A stretch of DNA of 64,000 bases from Streptomyces sp. CB01249 (GTDB taxonomy: Bacteria > Actinomycetota > Actinomycetes > Streptomycetales > Streptomycetaceae). Position 1 is the first letter of the stretch. The number at the start of each line of letters is the position of its first letter. The stretch is from positions 678,603-742,602 of the forward strand of contig NZ_LISW01000001.1 of NCBI RefSeq assembly GCF_001905735.1, in the 5' to 3' direction. The notes beneath the pieces are model-generated. The model had not been told where the DNA came from, searched no databases, and saw only the letters and a program-made list of their open reading frames with translations. The position numbers and the translations under genes are program-made. Of the stretch, positions 9,239 through 19,347 are shown in pieces.

Positions 9239-10414
9239 ATGTCCGAAGTCGTTGTGGATCTGCGCGGGTTGGCCGACTTCACCGCGGATCCGTACCCCTA
9301 CTACGAGCGGATGCGCGCGACCGGACCCGTGCACCTCGTCCGCACCGACGAGTTCGACAGCATCTGGCTCGTCGTCGGCTACGACGAGGGCCGGGCCGTC
9401 CTGGCCGACCAGCGCTTCGGCAAGGACTGGCGGGCGCTGCCCGGCGAGACCGGCGGCGACCCGATCAACGCCAACATGCTGGAGACGGACGCCCCCGACC
9501 ACACCCGGCTGCGCAAGCTCGTCGCCCGCGCGTTCACCCCGCGCCGCATCGAGGCGCTGCGCCCCCGGGTCGAGGAGATCACCGGCGAACTCCTCGACCT
9601 CATGGTCCCCGAGGGCCGCGCCGACCTCGTGGACGCGCTCGCCTTCCCGCTCCCCATGACCGTGATCTGCGAGCTGCTCGGCGTCCCCGACCTGGACCGG
9701 GCCGCCTTCCGCAAGCTGTCCAACGGCATCGTCGCCCCCGTGAACGCGGAGGAGGAGGGCGAGGCGGTCCGCGCCATGGGCGGCTACCTCGCGGAGCTGA
9801 TCGGGGACAAGCGCCGCTCGCCAGGCGACGACCTGCTCAGCGCCCTGATCGACGCCCGCCACGAGGACGACGACGCGCTCTCGCCCGACGAGCTGGTCGG
9901 CATGGCCTTCCTGCTCCTCGTCGCCGGCCACGAGACGACGGTCAACCTCATCTCCAACGGCGTACGCGCCCTGCTCGCCCACCCCGACCAGCTCGCCGCG
10001 CTCCGCGCCGACCTCTCGCTCCTCGACGGCGCCGTCGAGGAGATGCTGCGCTACGACGGACCCGTCGAGACGGCCACCCTCCGGTTCGCCCGGGAACCGG
10101 TCGAGGTCGGCTCCCGGACCATCGGAACCGGCGACGCGGTCCTGGTCTCGCTCGCCGGCTCGGACCGCGACCCGGCCCGCTACCCCGAGCCCGACCGCTT
10201 CGACATCCGCCGCGACAGCCGCGGCCACCTCGCCTTCGGACACGGCATCCACTTCTGCCTGGGCGCCCCGCTGGCCCGGATGGAGGGCCGCATCGCGATC
10301 CGCGCGCTCCTCGAACGCTGCCCCGGTCTGGAGGCCGACCCGGAGGCCGCCCCGTTCGACTGGCTGCCCGGCACGCTGATCCGGGGGGTGCGCCGCCTGC
10401 CGGTGCGCTGGTGA
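9239..10414 (+). CDS. Cytochrome P450
   Basis: A complete 391-residue bacterial P450. The I-helix oxygen-activation motif AGHETT is near residue 228, the K-helix ExxR is in EEMLRYDGP, and the haem ligand Cys is in FGHGIHFCLGAPLARMEGRI. Length and motifs fit the CYP105/CYP107-like soluble P450s that hydroxylate secondary metabolites or xenobiotics with ferredoxin partners. No ferredoxin gene is adjacent. An ATG preceded by GGGAGG gives the start. The substrate is unknown, and nothing else here looks biosynthetic, so it is probably not part of the NRPS cluster 30 kb away. Confidence 0.95.
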   Translation: MSEVVVDLRGLADFTADPYPYYERMRATGPVHLVRTDEFDSIWLVVGYDEGRAVLADQRFGKDWRALPGETGGDPINANMLETDAPDHTRLRKLVARAFTPRRIEALRPRVEEITGELLDLMVPEGRADLVDALAFPLPMTVICELLGVPDLDRAAFRKLSNGIVAPVNAEEEGEAVRAMGGYLAELIGDKRRSPGDDLLSALIDARHEDDDALSPDELVGMAFLLLVAGHETTVNLISNGVRALLAHPDQLAALRADLSLLDGAVEEMLRYDGPVETATLRFAREPVEVGSRTIGTGDAVLVSLAGSDRDPARYPEPDRFDIRRDSRGHLAFGHGIHFCLGAPLARMEGRIAIRALLERCPGLEADPEAAPFDWLPGTLIRGVRRLPVRW

Positions 10415-10555
10415 GCGACGCGCCGCCGTCCTGTTCGTGCCCCTCCGGGTTGCGGCGGCGCGTGCTCGGGGATACTGGCCCAGCCGGGCCGGGACCACAG
10501 GGCCCCGGCTCCACCGGCAGCAGCACAGCGAGCAGCACAAGAAGGGCACGGCGTC

Positions 10556-11569
10556 GTGGCAAGGGTTCGGACAGGGGTACGTGCGATGGGCGCCGTGCTT
10601 GCGGCGGTGCTGGGGGTGTCCCTCATGGGATGCAGCAGCACCGGCGGCAAGCGGGCGGAGGAGCGTGCGGCCAAGGCCGCGGCCGAAGGCCGGGCCGCGG
10701 TGAACACGCCCCGCTGGACGTTCGCCATGGTCACCCACTCGGGCGACGGCGACACCTTCTGGGACATCGTCCAGAAGGGCGCCGACATGGCGGCCAAGAA
10801 GGACAACATCAACTTCCTGTACTCGCACAACGACGAGGGCCAGCAGCAGGCCCAGCTGGTGCAGGCCGCCATCGACAAGAAGGTCGACGGGCTGATCGTC
10901 ACGCTCGCCAAGCCCGACGCCCTCAAGGACGTCGTCGCCAAGGCCGTCCGCGCCGGCATCCCCGTGATCACCGTGAACTCCGGCTCCGCCGAGTCCAAGG
11001 CGTACGGCGCGCTCACCCACATCGGCCAGGACGAGTCCATCGCCGGTGAGGCCGTCGGCGACGAGTTGAACAAGCGCGGCCGCAAGAAGGCCCTCTGCAT
11101 CCTCCACGAGCAGGGCAACGTGGGCCACGAGCAGCGCTGCGCCGGGGCCAAGAAGACCTTCGACGGCCAGATGCAGAACCTGTACGTGGAGGGCACCAAC
11201 ATGCCCGACGTCCAGGCGTCCATCGAGGCGAAGCTCCAGTCCGACAAGGACATCGACGCGGTCGTCACGCTCGGCGCGCCCTTCGCGGACGCCGCCGTCA
11301 AGGCGAAGAACACCGCCGGCAGCAAGGCCGAGATCGACACCTTCGACCTGAACGCCACCGTCGCCGCCGGGCTGAAGTCCAAGACCCTCGGCTTCGCCGT
11401 CGACCAGCAGCCCTACCTCCAGGGCTACGAGGCCGTCGACCTGCTCTGGCTCTACCGCTACAACCGCAACGTCCTCGGCGGCGGCCGCCCGGTCCTCACC
11501 GGCCCGCAGATCATCACCGCGAAGGACGCCGACCAGCTCGCCGAGTACGCCGACCGGGGCACCCGATGA
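10556..11569 (+). CDS. Sugar-type ABC transporter substrate-binding lipoprotein
   Basis: A 337-residue lipoprotein. The signal peptide ([22 protein letters not shown]) ends in a lipobox LMGC with Cys near residue 26, so it is anchored to the outer face of the membrane. The mature part is a Peripla_BP_4 (ribose/xylose-like) fold: [20 protein letters not shown], then [42 protein letters not shown]. It is the binding component of the importer encoded by the next two genes, with which it overlaps by four bases. The ligand is probably a monosaccharide or related polyol, judged from the family and the nearby ROK gene. The GTG start is at 10556. Confidence 0.92.
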   Translation: MARVRTGVRAMGAVLAAVLGVSLMGCSSTGGKRAEERAAKAAAEGRAAVNTPRWTFAMVTHSGDGDTFWDIVQKGADMAAKKDNINFLYSHNDEGQQQAQLVQAAIDKKVDGLIVTLAKPDALKDVVAKAVRAGIPVITVNSGSAESKAYGALTHIGQDESIAGEAVGDELNKRGRKKALCILHEQGNVGHEQRCAGAKKTFDGQMQNLYVEGTNMPDVQASIEAKLQSDKDIDAVVTLGAPFADAAVKAKNTAGSKAEIDTFDLNATVAAGLKSKTLGFAVDQQPYLQGYEAVDLLWLYRYNRNVLGGGRPVLTGPQIITAKDADQLAEYADRGTR

Positions 11570-12612
11570 CCGCCGGGCCCGGATCGTCGGCCGTCGTGGA
11601 CGAACGGCTGCTGCGCACCTCGCCGCTGCGCAAGCTCCTCGGCCGCCCGGAGCTGGGCTCGGTCGTCGGCGCGCTCGCCGTCTTCCTCTTCTTCGCGGTC
11701 GTCGCCGACAGCTTCCTGCGCGCCACCAGCTTCGGCACCGTGCTGTACGCGGCCTCCACCATCGGGATCATGGCGGCGCCGGTCGCGCTCCTGATGATCG
11801 GCGGCGAGTTCGACCTGTCCGCCGGGGTGATGGTCACCAGCTCCGCGCTGATCTCCTCGATGTTCAGCTACCAGATGACGGCCAACGTCTGGGTCGGCGT
11901 CTTCGTGTCGTTGCTGGTCACGCTCGCCTTCGGCGCGTTCAACGGCTTCATGCTGACCCGTACGAAACTTCCCAGCTTCATCATCACGCTGGGCACGTTC
12001 CTGATGCTGACCGGTCTCAACCTGGGCCTCACCAAGCTGATCAGCGGCACGGTCTCCACGAAGAAGATCGGCGACATGGAGGGCTTCCCCTCCGCCCGCA
12101 AGCTCTTCGCCTCGTACTGGACCGTCGGCGGCGTCGAGCTCAAGGTGACGCTCCTGTGGTGGGCGGGACTGGTGGCCGTCGCCACCTGGATCCTGCTCCG
12201 CACCCGCTTCGGCAACTGGATCTTCGCCGTCGGCGGCGGCGCGGACGCGGCCCGCGCGGTCGGCGTCCCGGTCATCCGCACCAAGATCGGGCTCTACCTC
12301 GGCGTCGCCTTCGGCGCCTGGGTCTCCGGGCAGCACCTGCTGTTCAGCTACGACGTCGTGCAGTCCGGCGAGGGCGTCGGCAACGAGCTGATCTACATCA
12401 TCGCGGCCGTCATCGGCGGCTGCCTGATCACCGGTGGTTACGGCTCCGCGATCGGCTCGGCGGTCGGTGCCCTGATCTTCGGCATGACCAGCAAGGGCAT
12501 CGTGTACGCCGAGTGGAACCCGGACTGGTTCAAGTTCTTCCTGGGAGCGATGCTGCTCCTGGCCACCCTGCTCAACGCATGGGTACGCAAGCGCGCGGAG
12601 GCGACGAAATGA
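11566..12612 (+). CDS. Sugar-type ABC transporter permease
   Basis: A 348-residue membrane protein of the RbsC/XylH-type permease family with eight to ten hydrophobic segments. It includes the family hallmark [17 protein letters not shown] and [25 protein letters not shown] segments near the C-terminus ([17 protein letters not shown]). It forms the membrane channel for the upstream binding protein. It overlaps that gene (ATGA) and the downstream ATPase gene (ATGA), so the three make one operon. Confidence 0.93.
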   Translation: MTAGPGSSAVVDERLLRTSPLRKLLGRPELGSVVGALAVFLFFAVVADSFLRATSFGTVLYAASTIGIMAAPVALLMIGGEFDLSAGVMVTSSALISSMFSYQMTANVWVGVFVSLLVTLAFGAFNGFMLTRTKLPSFIITLGTFLMLTGLNLGLTKLISGTVSTKKIGDMEGFPSARKLFASYWTVGGVELKVTLLWWAGLVAVATWILLRTRFGNWIFAVGGGADAARAVGVPVIRTKIGLYLGVAFGAWVSGQHLLFSYDVVQSGEGVGNELIYIIAAVIGGCLITGGYGSAIGSAVGALIFGMTSKGIVYAEWNPDWFKFFLGAMLLLATLLNAWVRKRAEATK

Positions 12613-13451
12613 CGGCCCCCAAGGCCCCGGAAGGGCCGCAGGACACCGGCCGGCAGGCCCTCGTCGAGCTGGACGACGTGGCCAAGTACTACGGCAACAT
12701 CAAGGCGCTGGAAGGCGTCTCCCTCACCGTGCACGCGGGCGAGATCTCCTGCGTGCTCGGTGACAACGGCGCCGGCAAGTCCACCCTCATCAAGATCATC
12801 GCCGGGCTGCACCGGCACGACGCCGGACGGTTCCTCATCGACGGCGAGGAGACCACCCTCGCCAACCCGCGCGACGCCCTCGACCGGGGCATCGCCACCG
12901 TCTACCAGGACCTCGCGGTCGTCCCCCTGATGCCGGTCTGGCGCAACTTCTTCCTGGGCTCCGAGCCGACGACCGGCGCCGGTCCCTTCAAGCGCCTCGA
13001 CGTGAAGCTGATGCGCGAGACCACCCACGCGGCGCTCCTCCGCATGGGCATCGACCTGCGCGACGTGGACCAGCCCATCGGCACCCTGTCCGGCGGTGAG
13101 CGGCAGTGCGTGGCCATCGCGCGCGCCGTCCACTTCGGCGCGAAGGTGCTCGTCCTGGACGAGCCGACGGCCGCCCTCGGCGTCAAGCAGTCCGGGGTCG
13201 TCCTGAAGTACATCGCGGCCGCCCGGGACGCCGGCCTCGGCGTGGTCCTCATCACCCACAACCCGCACCACGCCTACCTCGTCGGTGACCGGTTCGTCCT
13301 CCTGAAGCGGGGCGCCATGGCCGGGAGCCACACCAAGGACAGCGTCACGCTGGACGAGCTGACCCGGCAGATGGCGGGCGGCAGCGAGCTGGAGGAGCTG
13401 AGCCACGAGCTGGAGCGCACCACCGGCCCGGGCCCCCTCGACAAGCCGTAG
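12609..13451 (+). CDS. Sugar-type ABC transporter ATP-binding protein
   Basis: A 280-residue single-domain ATPase: Walker [10 protein letters not shown], signature [15 protein letters not shown], Walker [13 protein letters not shown] and H-loop ITHN. RbsA/XylG-type ATPases usually have two tandem domains, so this is the half-size version that works as a homodimer, as in many actinobacterial sugar importers. The ATG overlaps the permease stop. A 122-base gap then separates it from the ROK gene. Confidence 0.93.
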   Translation: MTAPKAPEGPQDTGRQALVELDDVAKYYGNIKALEGVSLTVHAGEISCVLGDNGAGKSTLIKIIAGLHRHDAGRFLIDGEETTLANPRDALDRGIATVYQDLAVVPLMPVWRNFFLGSEPTTGAGPFKRLDVKLMRETTHAALLRMGIDLRDVDQPIGTLSGGERQCVAIARAVHFGAKVLVLDEPTAALGVKQSGVVLKYIAAARDAGLGVVLITHNPHHAYLVGDRFVLLKRGAMAGSHTKDSVTLDELTRQMAGGSELEELSHELERTTGPGPLDKP

Positions 13452-13573
13452 AAGCGCCGCCGCCCGCCCGTCCGACGGCCCCGCCCTCCGGGCAATGGCA
13501 GAATCGGGACGGACGGGCGCCGTCCGCCACCGGGATCACTCCTGACCCGGTCACCCCACACCTTTCAGGGACG

Positions 13574-14737
13574 ATGAGCACGTACCGCGACTTCGCACAC
13601 CGTGGCTCCGCCCGCGCGACCGTCCTGCGGACCGTGGGCACCCGGGAAAGGCGCTCGCACCTCACGGCGCCCCGGGTCCCCACCGTCGGCATCGACATCG
13701 GCGGCACCAAGGTCATGGCCGGTGTCGTGGACGCCGACGGCACGATCCTGGAGACCGTGCGCACCGAGACCCCGGACAAGTCCAAGAGCCCGAAGGTCGT
13801 CGAGGACACCATCGTGGAGCTGGTCCTCGACCTCTCCGACCGGCACGACGTGCACGCGGTGGGCATCGGCGCGGCCGGCTGGGTCGACGCGGACCGCTCC
13901 AAGGTCCTCTTCGCCCCGCACCTCGCCTGGCGCGACGAGCCCCTGCGCGACGCCCTCGCCTCCCGGCTCGTCGTCCCCGTCATGGTGGACAACGACGCCA
14001 ACACCGCTGCCTGGGCCGAATGGCGCTTCGGCGCGGGGCGGGGCGAGGACCACCTCGTCATGATCACCCTCGGTACCGGCATCGGCGGCGCGATCCTGGA
14101 GGACGGCCAGGTCAAGCGCGGCAAGTACGGCGTGGCCGGTGAGTTCGGCCACATGCAGGTCGTGCCCGGCGGCCACCGCTGCCCGTGCGGCAACCGGGGC
14201 TGCTGGGAGCAGTACAGCTCCGGCAACGCGCTGGTCCGCGAGGCCCGCGAGCTGGCCGCCGCCGACTCGCCGGTGGCCCACGGCATCATCGAGCGCGTCA
14301 AGGGCAACGTCCCGGACATCACCGGACCGCTCATCACCGAACTGGCCCGCGAGGGCGACGCGATGTGCGTCGAGCTCCTCCAGGACATCGGCCAGTGGCT
14401 CGGCGTCGGCATCGCCAATCTGGCCGCCGCGCTCGACCCCTCCTGCTTCGTCATCGGCGGCGGGGTGAGCGCCGCCGACGACCTGCTCATCGGCCCCGCC
14501 CGGGACGCCTTCAAGCGCCACCTCACCGGCCGCGGCTACCGCCCCGAGGCCCGGATCACGAAGGCACAGCTCGGCCCGGAGGCCGGTATGGTCGGCGCGG
14601 CGGACCTCGCCCGGCTGGTCGCCCGGCGCTTCCGCCGCACCAACCGCCGCCGCGTCGAGCGGTACGAGCGGTACGCGCAGATCTACGACCAGGCGACGAG
14701 CACCCTCCGCAGCAACCGCAACACCCGCACTTCCTAG
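13574..14737 (+). CDS. ROK-family kinase (glucokinase-like)
   Basis: A 387-residue ROK protein without a DNA-binding domain. The ATP-binding signature GIDIGGTKVMAGVVDADG begins near residue 38, the catalytic Asp is in VMVDNDANTAAW, and the zinc-binding motif GGHRCPCGNRGCWEQYSSG is complete. It most likely phosphorylates a hexose brought in by the ABC importer just upstream. About 37 residues precede the kinase core and a basic tail of about 45 residues follows (FRRTNRRRVERYERYAQI); both are longer than in plain glucokinases. A later start near the core is possible. The next gene follows after 13 bases. Confidence 0.9.
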   Translation: MSTYRDFAHRGSARATVLRTVGTRERRSHLTAPRVPTVGIDIGGTKVMAGVVDADGTILETVRTETPDKSKSPKVVEDTIVELVLDLSDRHDVHAVGIGAAGWVDADRSKVLFAPHLAWRDEPLRDALASRLVVPVMVDNDANTAAWAEWRFGAGRGEDHLVMITLGTGIGGAILEDGQVKRGKYGVAGEFGHMQVVPGGHRCPCGNRGCWEQYSSGNALVREARELAAADSPVAHGIIERVKGNVPDITGPLITELAREGDAMCVELLQDIGQWLGVGIANLAAALDPSCFVIGGGVSAADDLLIGPARDAFKRHLTGRGYRPEARITKAQLGPEAGMVGAADLARLVARRFRRTNRRRVERYERYAQIYDQATSTLRSNRNTRTS

Positions 14738-14750
14738 GGGCCCCACACCC

Positions 14751-15347
14751 ATGACCGCAGCCGAGCACCCCGTCGTGCCGCGCCAGTCCCCGCCGCCGGA
14801 CGAGGGCGACGGGCCGGCCCCCGAGACCCGCCGCCATCTGATCCGCCGACGCCTGATCACGGCGACGATCATCGTGCTGCTCATCGGCGTCCCCGCCGGA
14901 TACCTGCTGATCTCGGCGGGCCAGAGCCGCCGCTCCGGCCAGGACAAGGCCGCCGAGGCCGCCGCGCAGGGCCTGCGGCCCGGGTGGCCTTCGAAGATGC
15001 TGCGCCGCATCTTCGAGGTCCCGATCCCCGGTTACGCGACCGGCGTGCAGTACTACGAGACGAACAACTGGAAGGCCAGCCGGATGTACGTGCAGTTCCG
15101 CACGACGTCCAACGGCCTGGACGCCTTCCTGACCGACATCGGCACCGGCCGCGCCGCCCTGGAACCCGGCAAGGTCACCATCGGCAAGCGCGACACGAAG
15201 ATCGCCGGCTGGTACTTCGGCGACGGCGTCTCCTGGGCGGGCACCACCCACAGCAACGAGGACCCGCGCCCCGACCAGGACATCACCGTCGACATGACGG
15301 ACCCGATGTCACCCGTCGTGTACGTCGTCTCCGCCGCCACCCCCTGA
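14751..15347 (+). CDS. Single-pass membrane protein of unknown function
   Basis: A 198-residue protein with a Pro/Glu-rich cytoplasmic start, an arginine cluster (RRHLIRRR), one transmembrane helix (ITATIIVLLIGVPAGYLLIS, about residues 38-57) and an extracellular domain of about 140 residues. That domain has no family I can name (PIPGYATGVQYYETNNWKAS ... DITVDMTDPMSP). It follows the ROK gene by 13 bases, so it is probably the last gene of the sugar operon. Its 3' end overlaps the end of the convergent fusion gene by 39 bases. Confidence 0.75.
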   Translation: MTAAEHPVVPRQSPPPDEGDGPAPETRRHLIRRRLITATIIVLLIGVPAGYLLISAGQSRRSGQDKAAEAAAQGLRPGWPSKMLRRIFEVPIPGYATGVQYYETNNWKASRMYVQFRTTSNGLDAFLTDIGTGRAALEPGKVTIGKRDTKIAGWYFGDGVSWAGTTHSNEDPRPDQDITVDMTDPMSPVVYVVSAATP

Positions 15348-16892
15348 CCCGTCGCCCGGCGCCAGCGCCTGCGCCTCGGCGTACGAAAGCGCCCCGCCCC
15401 GCGCCGTCCCGCCGTCCCGGATCGCGGCGGCCGTGGAGACGGCCCCGGTCAGCGCCTCGCGGTACAGCAGCGAGCCCAGGCTGACCCGGCGCACCCCCAG
15501 GGCGCCCAGCTCGGCGATGCCCGGTCCGGCCGGGTTGTAGAGCACGTTCAGCGGGGTGACGAGGGAGGCGGTCAGCGCGGCGATCCCCGCCCGGTCCGAA
15601 AGCCCCGGCACGAACACCCCGTCCGCCCCGGCCCGCTCGTACACCGCGAGACGGCCGGCCGTCCGCTCCCGGTCGAGCCCCAGCCAGTACGTGTCCGTGC
15701 GGGCGTTGACGAACAGCCCGGGCACGGCCTCCTTCACGGCGGCGATCTTCGCGGCGTGCAGCTCCACCGGGGCCAGGGTGCCGTCGGCCCGCCCGTCCTC
15801 CAGATTGATCCCCGCCGCCCCCGCCTCGTACAGCCGCCGCGCGAACGCCGCGACCTCCGCCGGGTCGTCGCTGAACCCCCCTTCCGCGTCCACGCTGAAC
15901 AGGAACGGCCCCCGCCCGAGCCGCCGGGCCAGGTTCACGGTCGCCTCCTTCGTCGCCGCCGCCCCGTCCGGCAGCCCCAGCCCCGCCGCCACGCCCAGGC
16001 TGGTGGTCCCCACCGCCCCGAACCCCTCGGCGGCCAGCGCGGCGGCCGACGCGTAGTCCCAGGCGTTGGGCAGCAGGAAGGCCTCGCCCCGGTGGTGGAG
16101 CCGGGCGAACGGGGTCATCGGGCGCCCGAGCAGCCCCTCCGCCAGCGCGAGGGCGTGCGCCCGGCCCGGGCAGACCCGGGGCGGCGCGCCGAAGGTGAGC
16201 GGCACGGGGTGGCCCTGCCGGGCGGCCACCAGGTCGAGGACCACCGCGTCGCCCTCGGCGATCTTCCGTCCGGCGATCCGGGTGGCCCGCGCGGCGACCC
16301 GGCGCATGACCCGCACCGGCGGATCGTCCCGCAGCACCCGGGCCGTCGGAGCGCCGGGCCCGGCCGCCTCGACGGACCCGGCCAGCGCGGCGGTCGCGGC
16401 GCACGCCTGGGCCAGGAGCCCGATGCGGTTGGCGACGGCCTCCAGCCCGGCCTCGTCCGCCGGGCCCGGTGCGAGCAGGCCCACCAGCCGGGCGACGGCC
16501 CGGTCGGCCTCGGCCCCGCCGTCCTCGCCGAAGTACGCGTCCGCCACCACCGCCACCTCCCGGGCGACCCGGTCCGGCTCCGGCATGTCCAGGGCGGCGG
16601 CCAGGACGCGCACCACCCGGGTCCGCAGATCGCCCTCCCCGGAAGCCGACGCCGAGGCCGCCCGGTGCACATCGGCCGGGGCGATCCGGGCGAGCTCGGC
16701 CTCCACGAGGGCCCGGCGCCGCCGGTGCGGCTCACCGGACGCGAACCTCGCCACCGTCGCCCGCAACCAGGCGACACTCGCGCCGGGCGGTCCTTCGAAG
16801 GGGCCGGGCGCCGGAGGGACGAGCGCGGGATCGGCGAGGGCTGCCAGGACCTCCGCGTACTGGCCGAACTCATGGGTCGTCGCGTGGCTCAT
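15309..16892 (-). CDS. P450-like domain fused to isocitrate lyase/PEP mutase-family domain
   Basis: One 527-residue frame holds two unrelated parts. Residues 10-258 resemble the C-terminal half of a cytochrome P450: a degenerate I-helix (LLAQACAATAALAG), a K-helix-like VLRDDPPVRVMRR without the ExxR glutamate, and a haem-loop-like FGAPPRVCPGRAHALALAEGLL with Cys241. From Met259 it is a PEP mutase/isocitrate lyase barrel: LPNAWDYASAAALAAEGFGAVGTTS, FSVDAEGGFSDD with the metal-binding acids, NLEDG, VNARTDTYW. The barrel half probably cleaves or forms a C-C or C-P bond on a 2-oxo acid. Whether the P450-like half binds haem is doubtful. Some homologues may start at Met259. It is divergent from an ArsR regulator 65 bases away. 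Confidence 0.8.
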   Translation of the reverse strand: MSHATTHEFGQYAEVLAALADPALVPPAPGPFEGPPGASVAWLRATVARFASGEPHRRRRALVEAELARIAPADVHRAASASASGEGDLRTRVVRVLAAALDMPEPDRVAREVAVVADAYFGEDGGAEADRAVARLVGLLAPGPADEAGLEAVANRIGLLAQACAATAALAGSVEAAGPGAPTARVLRDDPPVRVMRRVAARATRIAGRKIAEGDAVVLDLVAARQGHPVPLTFGAPPRVCPGRAHALALAEGLLGRPMTPFARLHHRGEAFLLPNAWDYASAAALAAEGFGAVGTTSLGVAAGLGLPDGAAATKEATVNLARRLGRGPFLFSVDAEGGFSDDPAEVAAFARRLYEAGAAGINLEDGRADGTLAPVELHAAKIAAVKEAVPGLFVNARTDTYWLGLDRERTAGRLAVYERAGADGVFVPGLSDRAGIAALTASLVTPLNVLYNPAGPGIAELGALGVRRVSLGSLLYREALTGAVSTAAAIRDGGTARGGALSYAEAQALAPGDGSGGGGGDDVHDG

Positions 16893-16957
16893 GGCTCCGA
16901 CCGTAGGCCCGGAACACTTCGGCCCCCGCCGAACCGTCCCTGCGCCACCATGGAGGC

Positions 16958-17632
16958 ATGTCCTCACTCGCCGACACCGCCGCCCTCTTCGCCGACCGCA
17001 CCCGTGCCGCCTTCTGCGAGGCGCTGCTCGACGGGCGGGCCTGGACGTCCGGCGAGCTGGCCCGGCACGCCGGTGTGGGCGCGTCCACCGCCAGCGAGCA
17101 GATCTCCCGCCTCGTGGCAGGCGGTCTGCTGGCCGAGGAGCGCCAGGGGCGGCACCGCTATGTCCGGCTCGCGGGCCCGGAGGCCGCCGCGCTCACCGAG
17201 GCGCTTGCCGCGTACGCCCCCGGCACCTCCCGCCCGCGCACCCTGCGCGCCTCGGTCCGGCAGGACGCCGAGGCCCGGGCGCGCACCTGCTACGACCATC
17301 TGGCGGGGCGGCTCGGCGTGGCCCTGGCGGATGCGATGACCGCGCGCGGCCTGGTCGACACCGGCTCCGGGATCGCCGTCACCCCGGCGGGCCGCGCCTG
17401 GCTGGCCGACACCCTGGACTACCGGCAGCCCGCCGGGTCCCGGCGCCCCCTCGTCCGTACCTGCCTGGACTGGACCGAGCGCCGTTCCCACCTCGCCGGA
17501 GCCCTGGGCGCGGCGCTGTGCACGGCGGCCCTGGAACGCGGCTGGGTCCGGCGCGTCGGCTCGGGGCGCGCGGTGAAGGTGACGCCGGAGGGCAGCAGGG
17601 CGTTCGGGGAACTGCTCGGGGTGGAGGCGTGA
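16958..17632 (+). CDS. ArsR-family transcriptional regulator
   Basis: A 224-residue regulator. The first 90 residues form an ArsR-type winged helix (ADRTRAAFCEALLDGRAWTSGELARHAGVGASTASEQISRLVAGGLLAEERQGRHRYVRLAG). The remainder is a C-terminal extension of about 130 residues with arginine- and cysteine-containing segments (RARTCYDHLAGRLGVALADAM, LVRTCLDWTERRSHLAGALG), common in streptomycete ArsR relatives that do not bind metals. It sits head to head with the P450-like/PEP-mutase fusion gene and probably controls it. The ATG at 16958 has GGAGG only one base upstream, which is too close, so the true start may be a little downstream or the message leaderless. Confidence 0.85.
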   Translation: MSSLADTAALFADRTRAAFCEALLDGRAWTSGELARHAGVGASTASEQISRLVAGGLLAEERQGRHRYVRLAGPEAAALTEALAAYAPGTSRPRTLRASVRQDAEARARTCYDHLAGRLGVALADAMTARGLVDTGSGIAVTPAGRAWLADTLDYRQPAGSRRPLVRTCLDWTERRSHLAGALGAALCTAALERGWVRRVGSGRAVKVTPEGSRAFGELLGVEA

Positions 17633-17639
17633 GCCGCGC

Positions 17640-19196
17640 TCAGCGCCAGTCCACCTCCGTGGAGGCGAAGTAGGGCAGGCCCCGGTCGGCCCAGACGCGG
17701 CCGTGGTGGGCCAGACGCTCGCGGTACTCGGCCCATTCCGGCGCCCGCCCGCACCAGGCCGCCTCCGCGACCGAGGCCAGCCGGGGCAGCAGGAGTACGG
17801 AGACGTCCTCGAAGCCCTTGAACCGCTCGGCGAAGACCGTGGCCTCCACGCCCGCCACGTTCGCGTCCGGGACCGGGCAGGCGCCCGGGTCCCAGGCCGC
17901 CGTGTGCCGGACGCCCAGCGGCCGGTAGCCGTCGAAGCCGAGCCGGGCGGCCTCGGCGGCCTGCTCGGGCGGGGCGAACTCCGCCGCGTACGGGCGGTCC
18001 AGGTAGAGGTGGGACTGCGGGGAGAGCAGCACGCGCCCGCCGCCCTCGACGGTGCGGCGGAGGTCGTCGTCGGTGGGGGCGAAGAAGTTCTTCAGCGCCG
18101 TGATGATCTCCATGGTCCGCCCTGCGGCCACGAGTTCGGGCCGGGCTGCCAGCTCCTCCGCCGTGTCCGGGAGGTCCATCATCGCCACGTCCACCCAGTA
18201 CTGCGCGATGTCCCCGGGCCCGATCCCGGCGCGTGAGGACTCCTGCCAGGCCACCGGGCGCTTGCCCAGGTCGCGGACGAGCGCGCGCAGTTCGCGTACG
18301 GAGGCGTCGAAGCTCTCCGGGGTCGCGCCGAACGCCTCGTCGGCGCCGATGTGCACGTAGGGGCCGGTCGTCAGCGCGCAGACCTCGGTGAGTACGCGGG
18401 CGACGGCGGCGCGGGTCGCCTCATCGGTCAGGTCGAGCGGGGGCACGAACGGGAAGCGGTCCGCGAGTCCGGCCGGGGCAGGGGCCGGGGGGAGCCCGGG
18501 GACGGCGGCCCGGAGCGTCGCGCAGTGGCCCGGCAGGTCGATCTCGGGGACGACGGAGACGAACCGCCGGGCCGCGTACTCCTGAAGCCCCCGGTACTCG
18601 GCCGCCGTGTAGAACTCCGCGCCCGGGGGCGTCAGCGCCGGGGTGCCGGGCAGTTCGATGCGCCAGCCCTCGTTGTCGGTGAGGTGGAGGTGCAGGACGT
18701 TGAGCTTGTAGAGCGCGGCGAGGTCGATGATCCGGCGCACCTCGTCCGGGGTGAGGAAGCTGCGGGCCGGGTCGACCATGAGCCCGCGCCAGGCGTAGCG
18801 CGGGGCGTCCGTCATTTCCTGGTACGGAATCCGACCGGTGGCGATGAGCTGGAGGGCCGTCGTCGCGCCCCGGAACACCCCGGCCGGGGTGCGGCCGTGG
18901 CAGGTGATGCCGTCGGCGTCCACGCGGAGCCGGTAGCCCTCGTCCACGGGGTCCGCGCCGCCGTCGGGGGAGACGCCGAGGGGCGGGGCGGACGCCAACT
19001 CGTCCAGGCCGAGGACCAGTTCCAGGGGTGCTCCGCCCGGCGCGTCCGGCAGATGCGGGGCGAGCAGCGCCCGTACGGTCTCCGCCACCTCCGCCAGTGC
19101 CGGATCGGCCGCCCGTACGTGCCAGGCGCCGCCGGCGGGCAGGGCGCCGGAGGGCGAGGACGGTCGGGCGTCGGCGTGCGGAATGACGGCGTTCAC
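17640..19196 (-). CDS. Beta-N-acetylhexosaminidase, GH20
   Basis: A 518-residue glycoside hydrolase family 20 enzyme. An N-terminal alpha/beta domain precedes the catalytic barrel, which begins at YAWRGLMVDPARSFLTPDEVR. The catalytic Asp-Glu pair is in GPYVHIGADEAFG (about residue 285) and conserved aromatic residues follow (QYWVDVA, HTAAWDPG). GH20 enzymes remove terminal N-acetylglucosamine from chitobiose and related sugars by substrate-assisted catalysis. No signal peptide is visible, so it probably acts inside the cell on imported disaccharides. The GTG at 19196 follows AGGGAG by seven bases. It is divergent from the GH1 gene, and an operator-like site lies between them. Confidence 0.92.
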   Translation of the reverse strand: MNAVIPHADARPSSPSGALPAGGAWHVRAADPALAEVAETVRALLAPHLPDAPGGAPLELVLGLDELASAPPLGVSPDGGADPVDEGYRLRVDADGITCHGRTPAGVFRGATTALQLIATGRIPYQEMTDAPRYAWRGLMVDPARSFLTPDEVRRIIDLAALYKLNVLHLHLTDNEGWRIELPGTPALTPPGAEFYTAAEYRGLQEYAARRFVSVVPEIDLPGHCATLRAAVPGLPPAPAPAGLADRFPFVPPLDLTDEATRAAVARVLTEVCALTTGPYVHIGADEAFGATPESFDASVRELRALVRDLGKRPVAWQESSRAGIGPGDIAQYWVDVAMMDLPDTAEELAARPELVAAGRTMEIITALKNFFAPTDDDLRRTVEGGGRVLLSPQSHLYLDRPYAAEFAPPEQAAEAARLGFDGYRPLGVRHTAAWDPGACPVPDANVAGVEATVFAERFKGFEDVSVLLLPRLASVAEAAWCGRAPEWAEYRERLAHHGRVWADRGLPYFASTEVDWR

Positions 19197-19347
19197 AGGC
19201 TTCTCCCTGAGGCGCGGGCGGTGGGTCCAGGGGGCCGGAGCGGCGGTGTCAGGTTCCGGCGGGTCCGGCCCCCTGGGCATTCGGTTCCGGAGCGAGACCG
19301 GACCGGCCGCCTCTTCTCCCGTACCGCTGCCACCTGTACGCTAACAC

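Noticed and set aside
8460..10414. P450 at 9239 as part of the NRPS cluster
   Set aside because: It lies about 29 kb from the left cluster boundary, across many unrelated operons and a terminator.
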